Source: an uncultured Solobacterium sp. (GTDB lineage: Bacteria; Bacillota_I; Bacilli_A; Erysipelotrichales; Erysipelotrichaceae). Taken from it: a DNA stretch of 32,192 nt. Where the stretch lies: the NCBI GenBank assembly GCA_900547815.1, contig URHY01000015.1:1-32192 (forward strand). The letters are read 5' to 3'. The position numbers and the translations under genes are program-made. Below are positions 15,931 through 24,115 of this stretch, one piece after another. The notes under the pieces were generated by a model that saw only the letters and a list, made by a program, of their open reading frames with translations, did no database searches and had not been told where the DNA came from. The first letter of the stretch is position 1. Every line of letters begins with the position of its first letter.

Positions 15931-16548
15931 TTATTCAAAAATAGCACGACCAATACGAACTGTATTTGAACCATGCTTAACTGCTAACTTATAATCTTGA
16001 GACATTCCCATAGATAAAGTATCTATTTCAGGATATTGTTCTTTTAATTCTAAATATAAAGTATGCATTTGTTCAAACTCAGATTCAACTAATTCTTGAT
16101 CATCTGTTTTAGAAGCCACACACATAATACCTTTGATTTGAATATGTTTAAATTCCTGCAATTGAGAAATAAAGTTTTTGGCATCCTTAAAAGGATATCC
16201 CGTTTTGTTTGGATCTTCCGAAATTTTTAGTTCTACTAATACTTTTTGAATGATGCCATGTTTGTTGGCTTGTTTCTCAATTTCTTCAGCAAGTTTCAAT
16301 GAATCCAAACTTTCAATCACATCAACCTTTCCAACAATATACTTTACTTTATTTGTCTGTAGATGCCCAATAATGTGCCAAGTATATTTTGGATCATACT
16401 TATCTATAAATTCCTGTACACGATTTTCTCCAAAAGTAGTTAGTCCCATTTTTGCGACTTCATCAATTTCTTCTTTTGTACGCGTTTTAGATACGGCCAC
16501 TACATTAAAATCCTGTGCTTTTAGTTCTTCAATCAATTCTTTATTCAT
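15931..16548 (-). CDS. Pyridoxal phosphate homeostasis protein (YggS/YlmE/PLPBP)
   Basis: 205 residues of the alanine-racemase-like fold I. The PLP lysine is in VAVSKT (K21), followed by TFGENRVQEF and WHIIGHLQTNKVK. The C-terminal signature is LSMGMSQDYKLAVKHGSNTVRIGRAIF, which holds the phosphate. The protein buffers PLP and affects amino-acid and keto-acid balance rather than having strong catalytic activity. The N-terminus is slightly shorter than in E. coli, as in many Firmicutes. The gene is alone, not in the usual sepF/divIVA division cluster. ATG 16548 has GAAAGGA upstream at somewhat long spacing. Confidence 0.95.
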   Translation of the reverse strand: MNKELIEELKAQDFNVVAVSKTRTKEEIDEVAKMGLTTFGENRVQEFIDKYDPKYTWHIIGHLQTNKVKYIVGKVDVIESLDSLKLAEEIEKQANKHGIIQKVLVELKISEDPNKTGYPFKDAKNFISQLQEFKHIQIKGIMCVASKTDDQELVESEFEQMHTLYLELKEQYPEIDTLSMGMSQDYKLAVKHGSNTVRIGRAIFE

Positions 16549-16577
16549 ATTAAAACAGTCCTTTCAATACAAATTTA

Positions 16578-16605
16578 ATTATAGACGAAGAAAAAAAAGA
16601 AGCAA
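16578..16605 (-). promoter_or_regulatory. Promoter of yggS, overlapping the upstream terminator
   Basis: On the minus strand TTGCTT (16605-16600), a 16-bp spacer and a perfect TATAAT (16583-16578). The -35 hexamer is part of the right arm of the terminator of the upstream gene, so the two signals share sequence. Confidence 0.6.
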
Positions 16606-16616
16606 TACGTTGCTTC
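16591..16616 (-). terminator. Terminator of the DUF2798-like gene
   Basis: On the minus strand GAAGCAA, loop CGTA and TTGCTTC (plus-strand arms 16599-16605 and 16610-16616), followed by eight T. It begins at the last base of the stop codon. Confidence 0.75.
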
Positions 16617-17068
16617 TAGTTAAATAGCTTTCCAAACAACCATCTTATAGTTGGCCCACAATAACAGATTTGCCAAAAGAAAGCCATTGGAAAGTTAAAT
16701 AAAATAGTCATAAACCAAACTGAAATAATTTGGACACCTGGAGTTTTAAATAGAATGGTCGCAATCAAACTCATAATTGGGCACATAATACAAATAATGT
16801 AGAAAGAAATCGCAAGTGTGATAAAGAAAGGTCGATCATTTGGTGTTACAACTTTAAGGGCAAAGTAATGAGCAAGTTTATCAACAAAGAAATATTCTAA
16901 AATAAAAGCAACCGGCCACATGATCATCAATTCATGAAAGGCTAACAAAAAGACTTGATTGGACATACCACCCATATTGAGTGCGATGTTGTAACAAATC
17001 ATGGCATAAACCATTAAAAAAGACATGAATAAAGTAAATACAATATTCTCGAATTTTGTTTTTGGCAT
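16616..17068 (-). CDS. DUF2798-like small integral membrane protein
   Basis: 150 residues with four clear hydrophobic helices (about 9-28, 44-61, 82-108 and 116-137). The opening MPKTKFENIVFTLFMSFLMVYAMICYNIALNMGG and the later FHELMIMWPVAFILE segment resemble the DUF2798 family of uncharacterised membrane proteins. No catalytic or transport motif is visible. ATG 17068 has a strong AGGAGGAG site. It has its own promoter and terminator, so it is a single-gene unit. Family assignment rests on recall of the family pattern. Confidence 0.85.
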   Translation of the reverse strand: MPKTKFENIVFTLFMSFLMVYAMICYNIALNMGGMSNQVFLLAFHELMIMWPVAFILEYFFVDKLAHYFALKVVTPNDRPFFITLAISFYIICIMCPIMSLIATILFKTPGVQIISVWFMTILFNFPMAFFWQICYCGPTIRWLFGKLFN

Positions 17069-17150
17069 ATATTTTCTCCTCCTGAATAAAACTTTTTGTG
17101 TTGTTCAATCAAAGACGTTTCCAATATCTACCAAAAAGCGAACGCTAGTA

Positions 17151-17179
17151 ATGATACCACAATTTTTTTGTTTTTGTAA
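17151..17179 (-). promoter_or_regulatory. Promoter of the DUF2798-like gene
   Basis: On the minus strand TTACAA (17179-17174), a 17-bp spacer and TATCAT (17156-17151) preceded by TGg. The leader to the ATG is about 75 nt. Confidence 0.5.
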
Positions 17180-17180
17180 T

Positions 17181-17209
17181 AAAAAATCAGTAAGAATTAC
17201 TCTTACTGA
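17181..17209 (-). terminator. Terminator of the deacetylase/two-component operon
   Basis: On the minus strand a 9-bp perfect stem (TCAGTAAGA with TCTTACTGA; plus-strand arms 17187-17195 and 17201-17209), then six T. It overlaps the last codons and stop of the sensor kinase gene. Confidence 0.8.
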
Positions 17210-19032
17210 TGAATAGGGAAAGCTAATATAATAGTGAATAAATCATTTGTTTCGTCTTGATAGAAAGTACCATGATGTAGTTCTATCATTTTTTTAACAC
17301 TCTTTAAACCAATCCCATTACTTTCGACTTTATCTAAATGATGATTGATTGAATTTGTGAAACTCATTTTTAATCGATCTTCCTCAATTGTTGTTTGAAT
17401 CACGATATCTTTCCAAGGATCACAATACTTTTGAATATTTGAAAATACATTATTCAATATTCTTTGAATCATCGCAAAATTTCCATCCATAGATAGAGAA
17501 GTTTGTAGAGGTTCATATAAAATGTGTAGATCCATTTCCCTTAAATATTGAATATGATCTACCAATGTATCGATGAGCTTTTGAACAGGAATATTCGATA
17601 AATCCGAATTGTATTCTGTAGAAAAGACAAGAGAATACTCAAACATTTTATTTGAAAGATACGTGATTTCTTCAACTTTAGCTAAACACTTCTGAAGATA
17701 TTGATCACGAAATTCAATATCATCCTTTTTTAAATTCATGATTTCAAGATATCCCTTTAACGTTGTTAATGGAGTTCTTAAATCATGAGATAAAGAAGAA
17801 ATTAATTCTTTATTCGCAACACGAGCCTGTTGTTCATTGTCCATTGTTTGTAGAAAGGCAATGCGCATTTGATTCAAGTCCTGGGCTAAACGTCCAATCT
17901 CATCTCTATCACTTACTTTGATTTCGTGATTCCAATCACCAATTGCTAAAGTAAAGACATCTTCCTGTAAACTTTGAATGGAATGAATTCGTTTACGGAT
18001 AAAGCTTTGTAGGATAATTAAATAAAAAGAGAAAGAAATCAAAAGCGAAAGAATAATATAAGGAATTTGGAATGGAATCATTGGGAATGAAGTGATATAT
18101 AAATAAACGGATTGGTTTTTAAAATGTATTGGATAATCATAATACAATGGGGCCTCCAAAACATCCAAATCATCAAAACTATATAACAACAAAAAATTAT
18201 TGCTGCTTAATGGAGATTTGTCTGTAAAATAGATTCCATCCTGATCATATAACTCCACATACGCATGATTGAGTGCGTTTTCTTTTAATATATGATTGAT
18301 GGCTTTTTTATTTTCTTTCGTTAGATCGAAATTTTGGAGTTGTTTTTCTAATTTTTTAACATAAGAAGAATAATCTTCTGATTGATAAAAAGTATCCATT
18401 AAAAACTCAAAGACAGCACTGCGATTTAAATATAGAAATGAAAAAGAAGTTAATACCAACAAAGTTGCACAAAGAAAAGAGAACATCATACGACTGGATA
18501 AAGAATAAAAGATGTTTTTCTTTGATCGAAGTGGTTTAAGATTTTTTGAAATCCAATAAAAAAGAATTGTGATAATAAGACTTAAAATACAGTCGAAAAT
18601 ACGATAAGAAGCATAATAATTTGTGAAAGATGGATACCACTCAATACAACTTGTTTTACTTGAACTCTTTATAAAAATATTATACTTTTGTGCATTTTTT
18701 AAAGGAGCACGGCCACAAAACGCAAGTATAGAATCGATGACTTTATCATCTGGTTTATTTGATTTTGTTTTATATAAAATGACTTGATAACTTCCTTTTT
18801 TTAATAATTGATTTAAATCTTTACGAATTTGAGTGTGGTTCATAAAATCCACTTGTTCTTGTTCATCTAAATAAGCCTTAGCCTCTTTGATTTTTTCTTT
18901 AGACAAAGTATCCGAATAATTAAAATGTGTATTCAAATAATCGTATACGACAAATCTTTGCGAATATATTACGAAAAAGCTCAATAAAAAAACAAGAAGG
19001 GAAAGATACAGTCTCGTTATTTTTTTATTCAA
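17203..19032 (-). CDS. Membrane sensor histidine kinase
   Basis: 609 residues. Four predicted membrane helices (about 8-25, 143-163, 182-203 and 322-345) enclose two extracytoplasmic regions (26-142 and 204-320), an unusual doubled sensor layout. Then come HAMP (about 345-397), HisKA with SSLSHDLRTPL (phospho-acceptor H416) and HATPase with NNVFSNIQKY (N-box, 527-536) and NGIGLKSV (G-box, 572-579). The F-box is weak. It phosphorylates the response regulator whose 3' end overlaps this gene's start by 8 nt. The ligand is unknown. The neighbourhood (PIG-L deacetylase, divergent glycosylation genes) suggests an envelope signal. Confidence 0.95.
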   Translation of the reverse strand: MNKKITRLYLSLLVFLLSFFVIYSQRFVVYDYLNTHFNYSDTLSKEKIKEAKAYLDEQEQVDFMNHTQIRKDLNQLLKKGSYQVILYKTKSNKPDDKVIDSILAFCGRAPLKNAQKYNIFIKSSSKTSCIEWYPSFTNYYASYRIFDCILSLIITILFYWISKNLKPLRSKKNIFYSLSSRMMFSFLCATLLVLTSFSFLYLNRSAVFEFLMDTFYQSEDYSSYVKKLEKQLQNFDLTKENKKAINHILKENALNHAYVELYDQDGIYFTDKSPLSSNNFLLLYSFDDLDVLEAPLYYDYPIHFKNQSVYLYITSFPMIPFQIPYIILSLLISFSFYLIILQSFIRKRIHSIQSLQEDVFTLAIGDWNHEIKVSDRDEIGRLAQDLNQMRIAFLQTMDNEQQARVANKELISSLSHDLRTPLTTLKGYLEIMNLKKDDIEFRDQYLQKCLAKVEEITYLSNKMFEYSLVFSTEYNSDLSNIPVQKLIDTLVDHIQYLREMDLHILYEPLQTSLSMDGNFAMIQRILNNVFSNIQKYCDPWKDIVIQTTIEEDRLKMSFTNSINHHLDKVESNGIGLKSVKKMIELHHGTFYQDETNDLFTIILAFPIHQ

Positions 19033-19726
19033 AACGATACCCCTTTCCCCAAATTGTTTTTATGTATACCGGATTGGCGGGATTCTTTTCAATTTTCTTT
19101 CTAAGATTACGAATGTGAACCATAATTGTATTATTTGCTGAATAATAATAAGGCTCATTCCATGCTTTTTCATACAATTGTTCAGCTGAAAAAATTTGTT
19201 TAGGATTCTTCATCAACGTACTCAAAATATTAAATTCAATATCCGTTAATTCAACTTCCTTTCCATTGACCTCTGCATTTTGTTGGGCATAACGCAAAGT
19301 AAGACCATCAATACTTAAATCTTTTTCAGTATTTATGGAGATTTCTTCTTTTTTACCCTTATAGACTTGATAACGACGAAGTAAAGCTTTGACTCTTGCC
19401 GTTAATTCACTATACGAAAAAGGCTTTGCCAAATAGTCATCGGCTCCACTTGAAAAACCAAGTGTCTTATCCGAATCTAATCCTTTGGCTGTTAAAAATA
19501 AGATGGGGACATTACTTGTTTCACGAAGCTTTAAACAAGTCTGATAGCCATTCATGTTTGGCATCATGATATCAAGGACGATTAAATCGATGGAAGAATC
19601 AAACAATTGAAGGACCTCATTTCCATCTTTGGCTTCAATCACTTCATAGCCTTCGCCAGTTAATAATATTCTTAATATTTCACGAATTTCTGCATTATCA
19701 TCCGCCACTAAAATACGCGTTTGCAT
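19025..19726 (-). CDS. OmpR/PhoB-family response regulator
   Basis: A receiver domain with acidic pair ADD near the N-terminus, phospho-acceptor Asp in IVLDIMMP (residue 52 from this start), LTAK with the conserved Thr and AKPF with Lys. A C-terminal winged-helix DNA-binding domain ends in VHIRNLRKKI..VYIKTIWGKGYRFE. ATG 19726 is chosen because AAGGGG (19735-19740) is 8 nt away; an in-frame GTG at 19732 would be only 2 nt from that site. It is 18 nt downstream of the PIG-L gene and overlaps the kinase gene. The CTTAA direct repeats at 20451-20465 are plausible targets. Confidence 0.96.
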   Translation of the reverse strand: MQTRILVADDNAEIREILRILLTGEGYEVIEAKDGNEVLQLFDSSIDLIVLDIMMPNMNGYQTCLKLRETSNVPILFLTAKGLDSDKTLGFSSGADDYLAKPFSYSELTARVKALLRRYQVYKGKKEEISINTEKDLSIDGLTLRYAQQNAEVNGKEVELTDIEFNILSTLMKNPKQIFSAEQLYEKAWNEPYYYSANNTIMVHIRNLRKKIEKNPANPVYIKTIWGKGYRFE

Positions 19727-19744
19727 GTTCACATCCCCTTTCTT

Positions 19745-20425
19745 TTATTCTATTTTACCCCAATTACTATAGGGTTTCCAATTTTCATAAGGCAACATAT
19801 GATGTAAATGATCCATCACTTTCGATTGCGAAGAATACAACTGAATGACATCCAATTTTTCTTTATAATCTTTCTTGGATAATTTTTTTTCATTCTCTAA
19901 TTCAGCCTTGTTTTTCTTTGATGTATATTTACCAAAATATATAAGCTGATCTGTCTTATCTTCTTTTTCTAAAATCATAGTAACATATTTAGATACCTTT
20001 TTATGATGTATATGCCCATATTCACCATCTGGATTATGGGTTACAATTTGGTCCCAATCCTTAGAATCGATTTCTTTTTTGATTTCTCTTTGAATATCCT
20101 TTTTACAAGACTTCCAGTTATCACGCTTACCCTTTGTCTTATCTGGAAAAGATAAAATAATTCCTTTGGAATGTGTTTTTTCCATGACTTTCATAAATTC
20201 TTTTTTTCTTTTTTTATTGTTTCCATTGGTAATACACAAAACCGTGTAATTTCCATTGATTAAATGAAATCCACCCCAAATCGTTTCATCATCCGGATGG
20301 GCCACAATCATTAAAGATTCAGGCTCTTTGGCATGAATTACGGATGTATTTAGACAAAGCATCAAACTTAAGATGCATAATAATAACTTTTTCACACTTA
20401 TCACCGGTAAAATTCTATCAAACAT
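19745..20425 (-). CDS. Exported PIG-L/LmbE-type deacetylase
   Basis: 226 residues. A hydrophobic signal segment lies at about 11-31, ending HAKEP, so the domain is outside the membrane. The PIG-L zinc motif AHPDDE is at 42-47, with GEYGHIHH at 134-141 supplying the later His ligand. The family removes acetyl groups from N-acetylglucosamine-type sugars. An in-frame GTG at 20395 (product starting VKKLLLC) has a GGTGA site 5 nt upstream and makes a more standard signal peptide, so the true start may be there. First gene of an operon with the two-component system; divergent from the YfhO/GtrA/CsbB genes, suggesting joint work on a surface glycan. The substrate is inferred. Confidence 0.88.
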   Translation of the reverse strand: MFDRILPVISVKKLLLCILSLMLCLNTSVIHAKEPESLMIVAHPDDETIWGGFHLINGNYTVLCITNGNNKKRKKEFMKVMEKTHSKGIILSFPDKTKGKRDNWKSCKKDIQREIKKEIDSKDWDQIVTHNPDGEYGHIHHKKVSKYVTMILEKEDKTDQLIYFGKYTSKKNKAELENEKKLSKKDYKEKLDVIQLYSSQSKVMDHLHHMLPYENWKPYSNWGKIE

Positions 20426-20530
20426 TTCTTAACACTCTACTTATATATTTCTTAAATCTTCTTAATATATTTAGGAAAGTTTAATATTTCCTTTTGTCGA
20501 TACTTAAGATTTATTTTGTATAGTAAAACC
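20426..20530. promoter_or_regulatory. Divergent control region with OmpR-type direct repeats
   Basis: CTTAA (20451-20455), N5, CTTAA (20461-20465) is a 10-bp-spaced direct repeat, read as TTAAG-N5-TTAAG on the minus strand. OmpR/CiaR-type regulators commonly bind such repeats. Further CTTAA copies are at 20428 and 20503. On the plus strand TTGTCG (20494-20499), a 19-bp spacer and TATAGT (20519-20524) place transcription start at about 20531, the A of the yfhO-like ATG. On the minus strand TATAAG downstream of the repeat is a candidate -10 for the deacetylase operon. Confidence 0.45.
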
Positions 20531-22825
20531 ATGAAAAAAAGAGATAAGTTTTACATTACAATACTATTTATATTACCCATTCTATTTGTACTCTGTGTAT
20601 CCACATATTCCATGTATGGATCAAAGTTAGACTGGTTAGCACAACACGTATCTTTGGCAGACTATTTTCGACAAACCAAACAATTACTTCCAGACAGTTT
20701 TGAAAATCTTCAAGGACAAACCAATGCCTTTAGCTTTTCATATTATGGATTATTAAGGCCAGACGTTTTAGTTTCTTATTTATTTCCAAGTATTCCAATA
20801 CACTTCTTTATTATAGGTTATGCAACATTTCTATGGTCATCTACAGGCGGACTTTGTTATTGCTGGCTAAGAAATAAAGGATACAAAGATTCAATTTGTT
20901 TCTTTTCAAGCATATGTTGCATATGCGCCAATTGCTTCTTTCAGTCCCACCAACAAATCATGTTTATAGAAATTCTTCCCTTTTTATTTCTTTCATTCAT
21001 TCTAATCGATAAAAATAAAAGACAATGGATTAGCCTATGTATATGCATGGCACTTTTCCATAATTATTTCTATACGCCAGGTATGATATTGATTCTTCTT
21101 TTATATGATTATGATCAAAACTATACGATAAAAGATATTCTGATTCCGATTCTTATTGGTATGGGTATGGCTACGATTTCATGGCTACCAACTGGATATT
21201 TGATTTTAAACAATCATAAATCTGTTGTACACACTAACCTATTCAATTTATTAATTCCAAACTTTACTCTAAAAGGACTTGTCTATGATAGCTATGGATG
21301 TGGATTGACTGTGATTAGCTGGATTGCCCTATTTCAAGGAATTCAATTTGAAAAGACAAGGAAACTATCGATTCTATTGATTTTAATGTTTGTTTTCCCG
21401 ATATTCTCTTATATATTGAATGGAACTTTATATGCACGCACAAAAATATTGGTGTTATGTTTACCACTCGTGCTTATGATCCTTTCTTATTGGTTACAGG
21501 AAAGAAATTTGAATAAAGGTTTACTTGTTTTAGCTAGTTTATTTCTTTGCACCAAAACAATGCTTCTTGGATTATTAATTTCACTTGTGTTTATTGGCTA
21601 TTACTTTATTGATAAAAAAGAATGTCTAATGATGTATGCTCTTGTACCTATGATTGTTTTTACAGGATTAAACTACAATCAAGGCTTAGATCTAAAGCTC
21701 TATAATTCAATGTATTCTAAGGATAAACAAAAATTGATGCAAAGAAATGATTTGAATCAACGAACAGCCGATTTAGATCAGGTGGGTTATAGTGTCAATC
21801 ACATATATGATTTAAAAGAAATGAAGGCATCAAGTTATACGTCGACCAGTAATTTTTTATATAATGCTTTTATTTATGACATTATAAAGAGTCCAATTTC
21901 ACAACCCAATCGAACAATCATAACGGATAGTGAGAATTATTTATATTTAAGTATGATGGGGATTCAAAATATACTCAGTAAAGAATCGAATTTATATGGA
22001 TATAAAGAAGTAGATAGTGAAGGAAAATATAAATTATTAAAGAATAAAAATGTATTTCCAATGGTCTATGTCACAAGTGATACGATAAGTGAATCTAGGT
22101 TTGATAAACTTTTTTATCCATATAATTTAGATACGATCTATAATCGTACGATTGTGAATGGTGAAACAAGTAATGATTATGCCTCAAAGATGAAACTTAT
22201 AAAGAATTTAGATCAATCGATTGTGATTCAGGACAAAAAGAAAACGAAAAAAACAATACCTATTGATTTTGATGCTAAAAATAAACTGATTTGTATTGAT
22301 TTTGATATAAAGAATTATACAGATAAAAAAGTTTTTATATCTATAAATGGAATGAAGAATACATTGTCAAAAAAACATTCTGTGTATCCTAATGGGAATA
22401 AACATTTTACGTATATACTTTCTAAAAAAGCATTAAAACAATTTGATGTTACTTTATCTAAAGGAAAATATAAGATATCCAATATTCGTGTTTATACATG
22501 TGATATGAATGTGTTTGATCGTAAAGTAACAAAGATTAAATCTTTGAAAACGGATTCTATATTTAAAGGGAAAGTAACGACCTCTAAAGATGGTTATCTT
22601 GTAACTTCATATCCTTATGAAAAGGGATATGAAATATATATAGATGGAAAAAAACAGAATGTTGAAATTGTGAATAAGGCTTTTGTGGGATGCAAAATCA
22701 AAAAAGGAAGTCATACAATTACAATTCAATTTCATGCGCCATTAAAAAAACTAGGACTATGTATAAGTGTTCTTTCAATTATGATAGGAGGATTTTGGAT
22801 ATGGAAAAAGTCAAAGAATTTATAA
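20531..22825 (+). CDS. YfhO-like multi-spanning GT-C type glycosyltransferase
   Basis: 764 residues. The N-terminal two thirds has many hydrophobic helices from residue 8 onward, with the early loop LDWLAQHVSLADYFRQT typical of YfhO (acidic residue and His before a Phe-Arg). A soluble extracytoplasmic part (about 380-735) and a last helix close to the C-terminus follow. YfhO-type proteins transfer a sugar from undecaprenyl phosphate onto surface acceptors such as lipoteichoic acid. No ribosome site precedes ATG 20531; an in-frame TTG lies at 20516. It overlaps the GtrA-like gene by 25 nt, and with the CsbB-like gene forms the known three-component set. The acceptor is unknown. Confidence 0.88.
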   Translation: MKKRDKFYITILFILPILFVLCVSTYSMYGSKLDWLAQHVSLADYFRQTKQLLPDSFENLQGQTNAFSFSYYGLLRPDVLVSYLFPSIPIHFFIIGYATFLWSSTGGLCYCWLRNKGYKDSICFFSSICCICANCFFQSHQQIMFIEILPFLFLSFILIDKNKRQWISLCICMALFHNYFYTPGMILILLLYDYDQNYTIKDILIPILIGMGMATISWLPTGYLILNNHKSVVHTNLFNLLIPNFTLKGLVYDSYGCGLTVISWIALFQGIQFEKTRKLSILLILMFVFPIFSYILNGTLYARTKILVLCLPLVLMILSYWLQERNLNKGLLVLASLFLCTKTMLLGLLISLVFIGYYFIDKKECLMMYALVPMIVFTGLNYNQGLDLKLYNSMYSKDKQKLMQRNDLNQRTADLDQVGYSVNHIYDLKEMKASSYTSTSNFLYNAFIYDIIKSPISQPNRTIITDSENYLYLSMMGIQNILSKESNLYGYKEVDSEGKYKLLKNKNVFPMVYVTSDTISESRFDKLFYPYNLDTIYNRTIVNGETSNDYASKMKLIKNLDQSIVIQDKKKTKKTIPIDFDAKNKLICIDFDIKNYTDKKVFISINGMKNTLSKKHSVYPNGNKHFTYILSKKALKQFDVTLSKGKYKISNIRVYTCDMNVFDRKVTKIKSLKTDSIFKGKVTTSKDGYLVTSYPYEKGYEIYIDGKKQNVEIVNKAFVGCKIKKGSHTITIQFHAPLKKLGLCISVLSIMIGGFWIWKKSKNL

Positions 22826-23202
22826 GCTATGGAATCGTAGGAGTTATGACAACTCTTGTGAATTATATTGTTTATTTTATAAGTTTAAAAATAGGAATCC
22901 ATTGGCTGACTAGTAATAGTTTAGCTTGGATAATAGCCGTTATTTTTGCGTATTTTTCAAACCGTAAAGTTGTATTTCACTCAAGTAATGATATGAAAAA
23001 AGAGTGTATTGAGTTTTTTGGACTTCGATTTATGACATTACTTGTTGAAAACCTACTATTGGCGATTTGTATTGATGGCTTACATATTTCAAATTTATTA
23101 TCTAAGATTTTAGTCAGTGTGATTACCGTTTTAGCCAATTATTTCTTATGTAAATCCCATATATTTTCTAAGAAGGAGGAAATGTTGTATGAACAAAATT
23201 AG
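22801..23202 (+). CDS. GtrA-like undecaprenyl-phosphate-sugar flippase
   Basis: 133 residues, four membrane helices, the standard GtrA size. Signature residues: FISYGIVGVMTTLVNYIVYF at the N-terminus, then FAYFSNRKVVF and ANYFLCKSHIF, the two aromatic/basic elements seen in GtrA/GtcA. The ATG at 22801 follows AGGAGGA (22786-22792) 8 nt away, and starts inside the yfhO-like gene. It overlaps the following glycosyltransferase by 14 nt. The family moves lipid-linked sugar across the membrane for the outer transferase. Confidence 0.92.
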   Translation: MEKVKEFISYGIVGVMTTLVNYIVYFISLKIGIHWLTSNSLAWIIAVIFAYFSNRKVVFHSSNDMKKECIEFFGLRFMTLLVENLLLAICIDGLHISNLLSKILVSVITVLANYFLCKSHIFSKKEEMLYEQN

Positions 23203-24109
23203 TGTTGTCGTTCCTTGTTTTAATGAAGAAGAAGTGCTTTCTATGTTTTATAAAAAGACAAGCGAAATATTGAATGAAATAGAAGACATTACCTATGAAT
23301 TGTTGTTTGTGGATGATGGATCCAAGGATCACACAAAAGATATATTAAGAGCGTTGAGTTTAAAGGATGATCGTTGTGAATTTATTTCTTTTTCTAGAAA
23401 CTTTGGTAAAGAAGCCGCCATGTTTGCAGGATTAAAGAAATCAAGTGGTGATTATGTTGTGATCATGGATGCCGATTTGCAGCATCCTCCTGTACTATTA
23501 AAGGAAATGTATAAGGCTGTAAGTGAAGAAGGCTATGATTGTTGTGCAGGAAAAAGAGTGGACCGTACGGGTGAAGGTAAGATTCGTAACTTTTTATCGC
23601 ATACCTTTTATAAAGTGATGCAGAAGATGTGCAAAATGGATATGAGCGATGGTTGTGGTGATTTTCGTATGATGTCAAGACAAATGGTGGATGCGATTCT
23701 AGAATTAAAAGAATACAATCGCTATATGAAAGGATTATTTTCTTTTGTAGGATTTGATACAAAATGGATTGAATTTCATAATGTACAACGAGCAGCCGGT
23801 AATTCTAAATGGAATTTCTCTAAACTATTCGCATATGCGATGGAAGGTATGTTTTCCTTTTCTACAGCACCAATAGTATGGATTGGTAATATTGGAACAA
23901 CTATCATGTTCTTATCAATAATAATGGCAATACTGGGTTTAATGATTCATGTCACATCGATGTTTCATTTAGTATGTTTGATTCTGTTTTTAAGTGGGCT
24001 TCAAATGTTGTTTGTGGCCATTTTAGGTCAATATACGACAAAAGACTATATGGAAAGTAAACAAAGACCTATCTATATAGTAAAAGAGACTAGCAAGAAT
24101 TTAAGCTAG
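23189..24109 (+). CDS. CsbB/DPM1-like polyprenyl-phosphate glycosyltransferase
   Basis: 306 residues. The GT2 domain begins [12 protein letters not shown], with VDDGSKDHT (DDGS 42-45), [14 protein letters not shown] and MDADLQHPP (DADLQ 94-98) for nucleotide-sugar and metal binding. Two C-terminal membrane helices lie at about 232-255 and 261-284. It transfers a sugar from a UDP donor to undecaprenyl phosphate on the cytoplasmic face. ATG 23189 has AAGGAGGAAA upstream. Third gene of the glycosylation operon: it charges the lipid, the GtrA-like protein flips it, and the YfhO-like protein transfers it. The sugar (GlcNAc or glucose in relatives) cannot be read here. Confidence 0.94.
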   Translation: MNKISVVVPCFNEEEVLSMFYKKTSEILNEIEDITYELLFVDDGSKDHTKDILRALSLKDDRCEFISFSRNFGKEAAMFAGLKKSSGDYVVIMDADLQHPPVLLKEMYKAVSEEGYDCCAGKRVDRTGEGKIRNFLSHTFYKVMQKMCKMDMSDGCGDFRMMSRQMVDAILELKEYNRYMKGLFSFVGFDTKWIEFHNVQRAAGNSKWNFSKLFAYAMEGMFSFSTAPIVWIGNIGTTIMFLSIIMAILGLMIHVTSMFHLVCLILFLSGLQMLFVAILGQYTTKDYMESKQRPIYIVKETSKNLS

Positions 24110-24115
24110 TCTTTT
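24087..24115. terminator. Shared terminator between convergent glycosyltransferase and fucosidase genes
   Basis: An 8-bp perfect stem (AGACTAGC, 24087-24094, with GCTAGTCT, 24105-24112) with TTTT on the plus side and a T-rich flank on the minus side. Both stop codons lie in its right arm. Confidence 0.65.
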
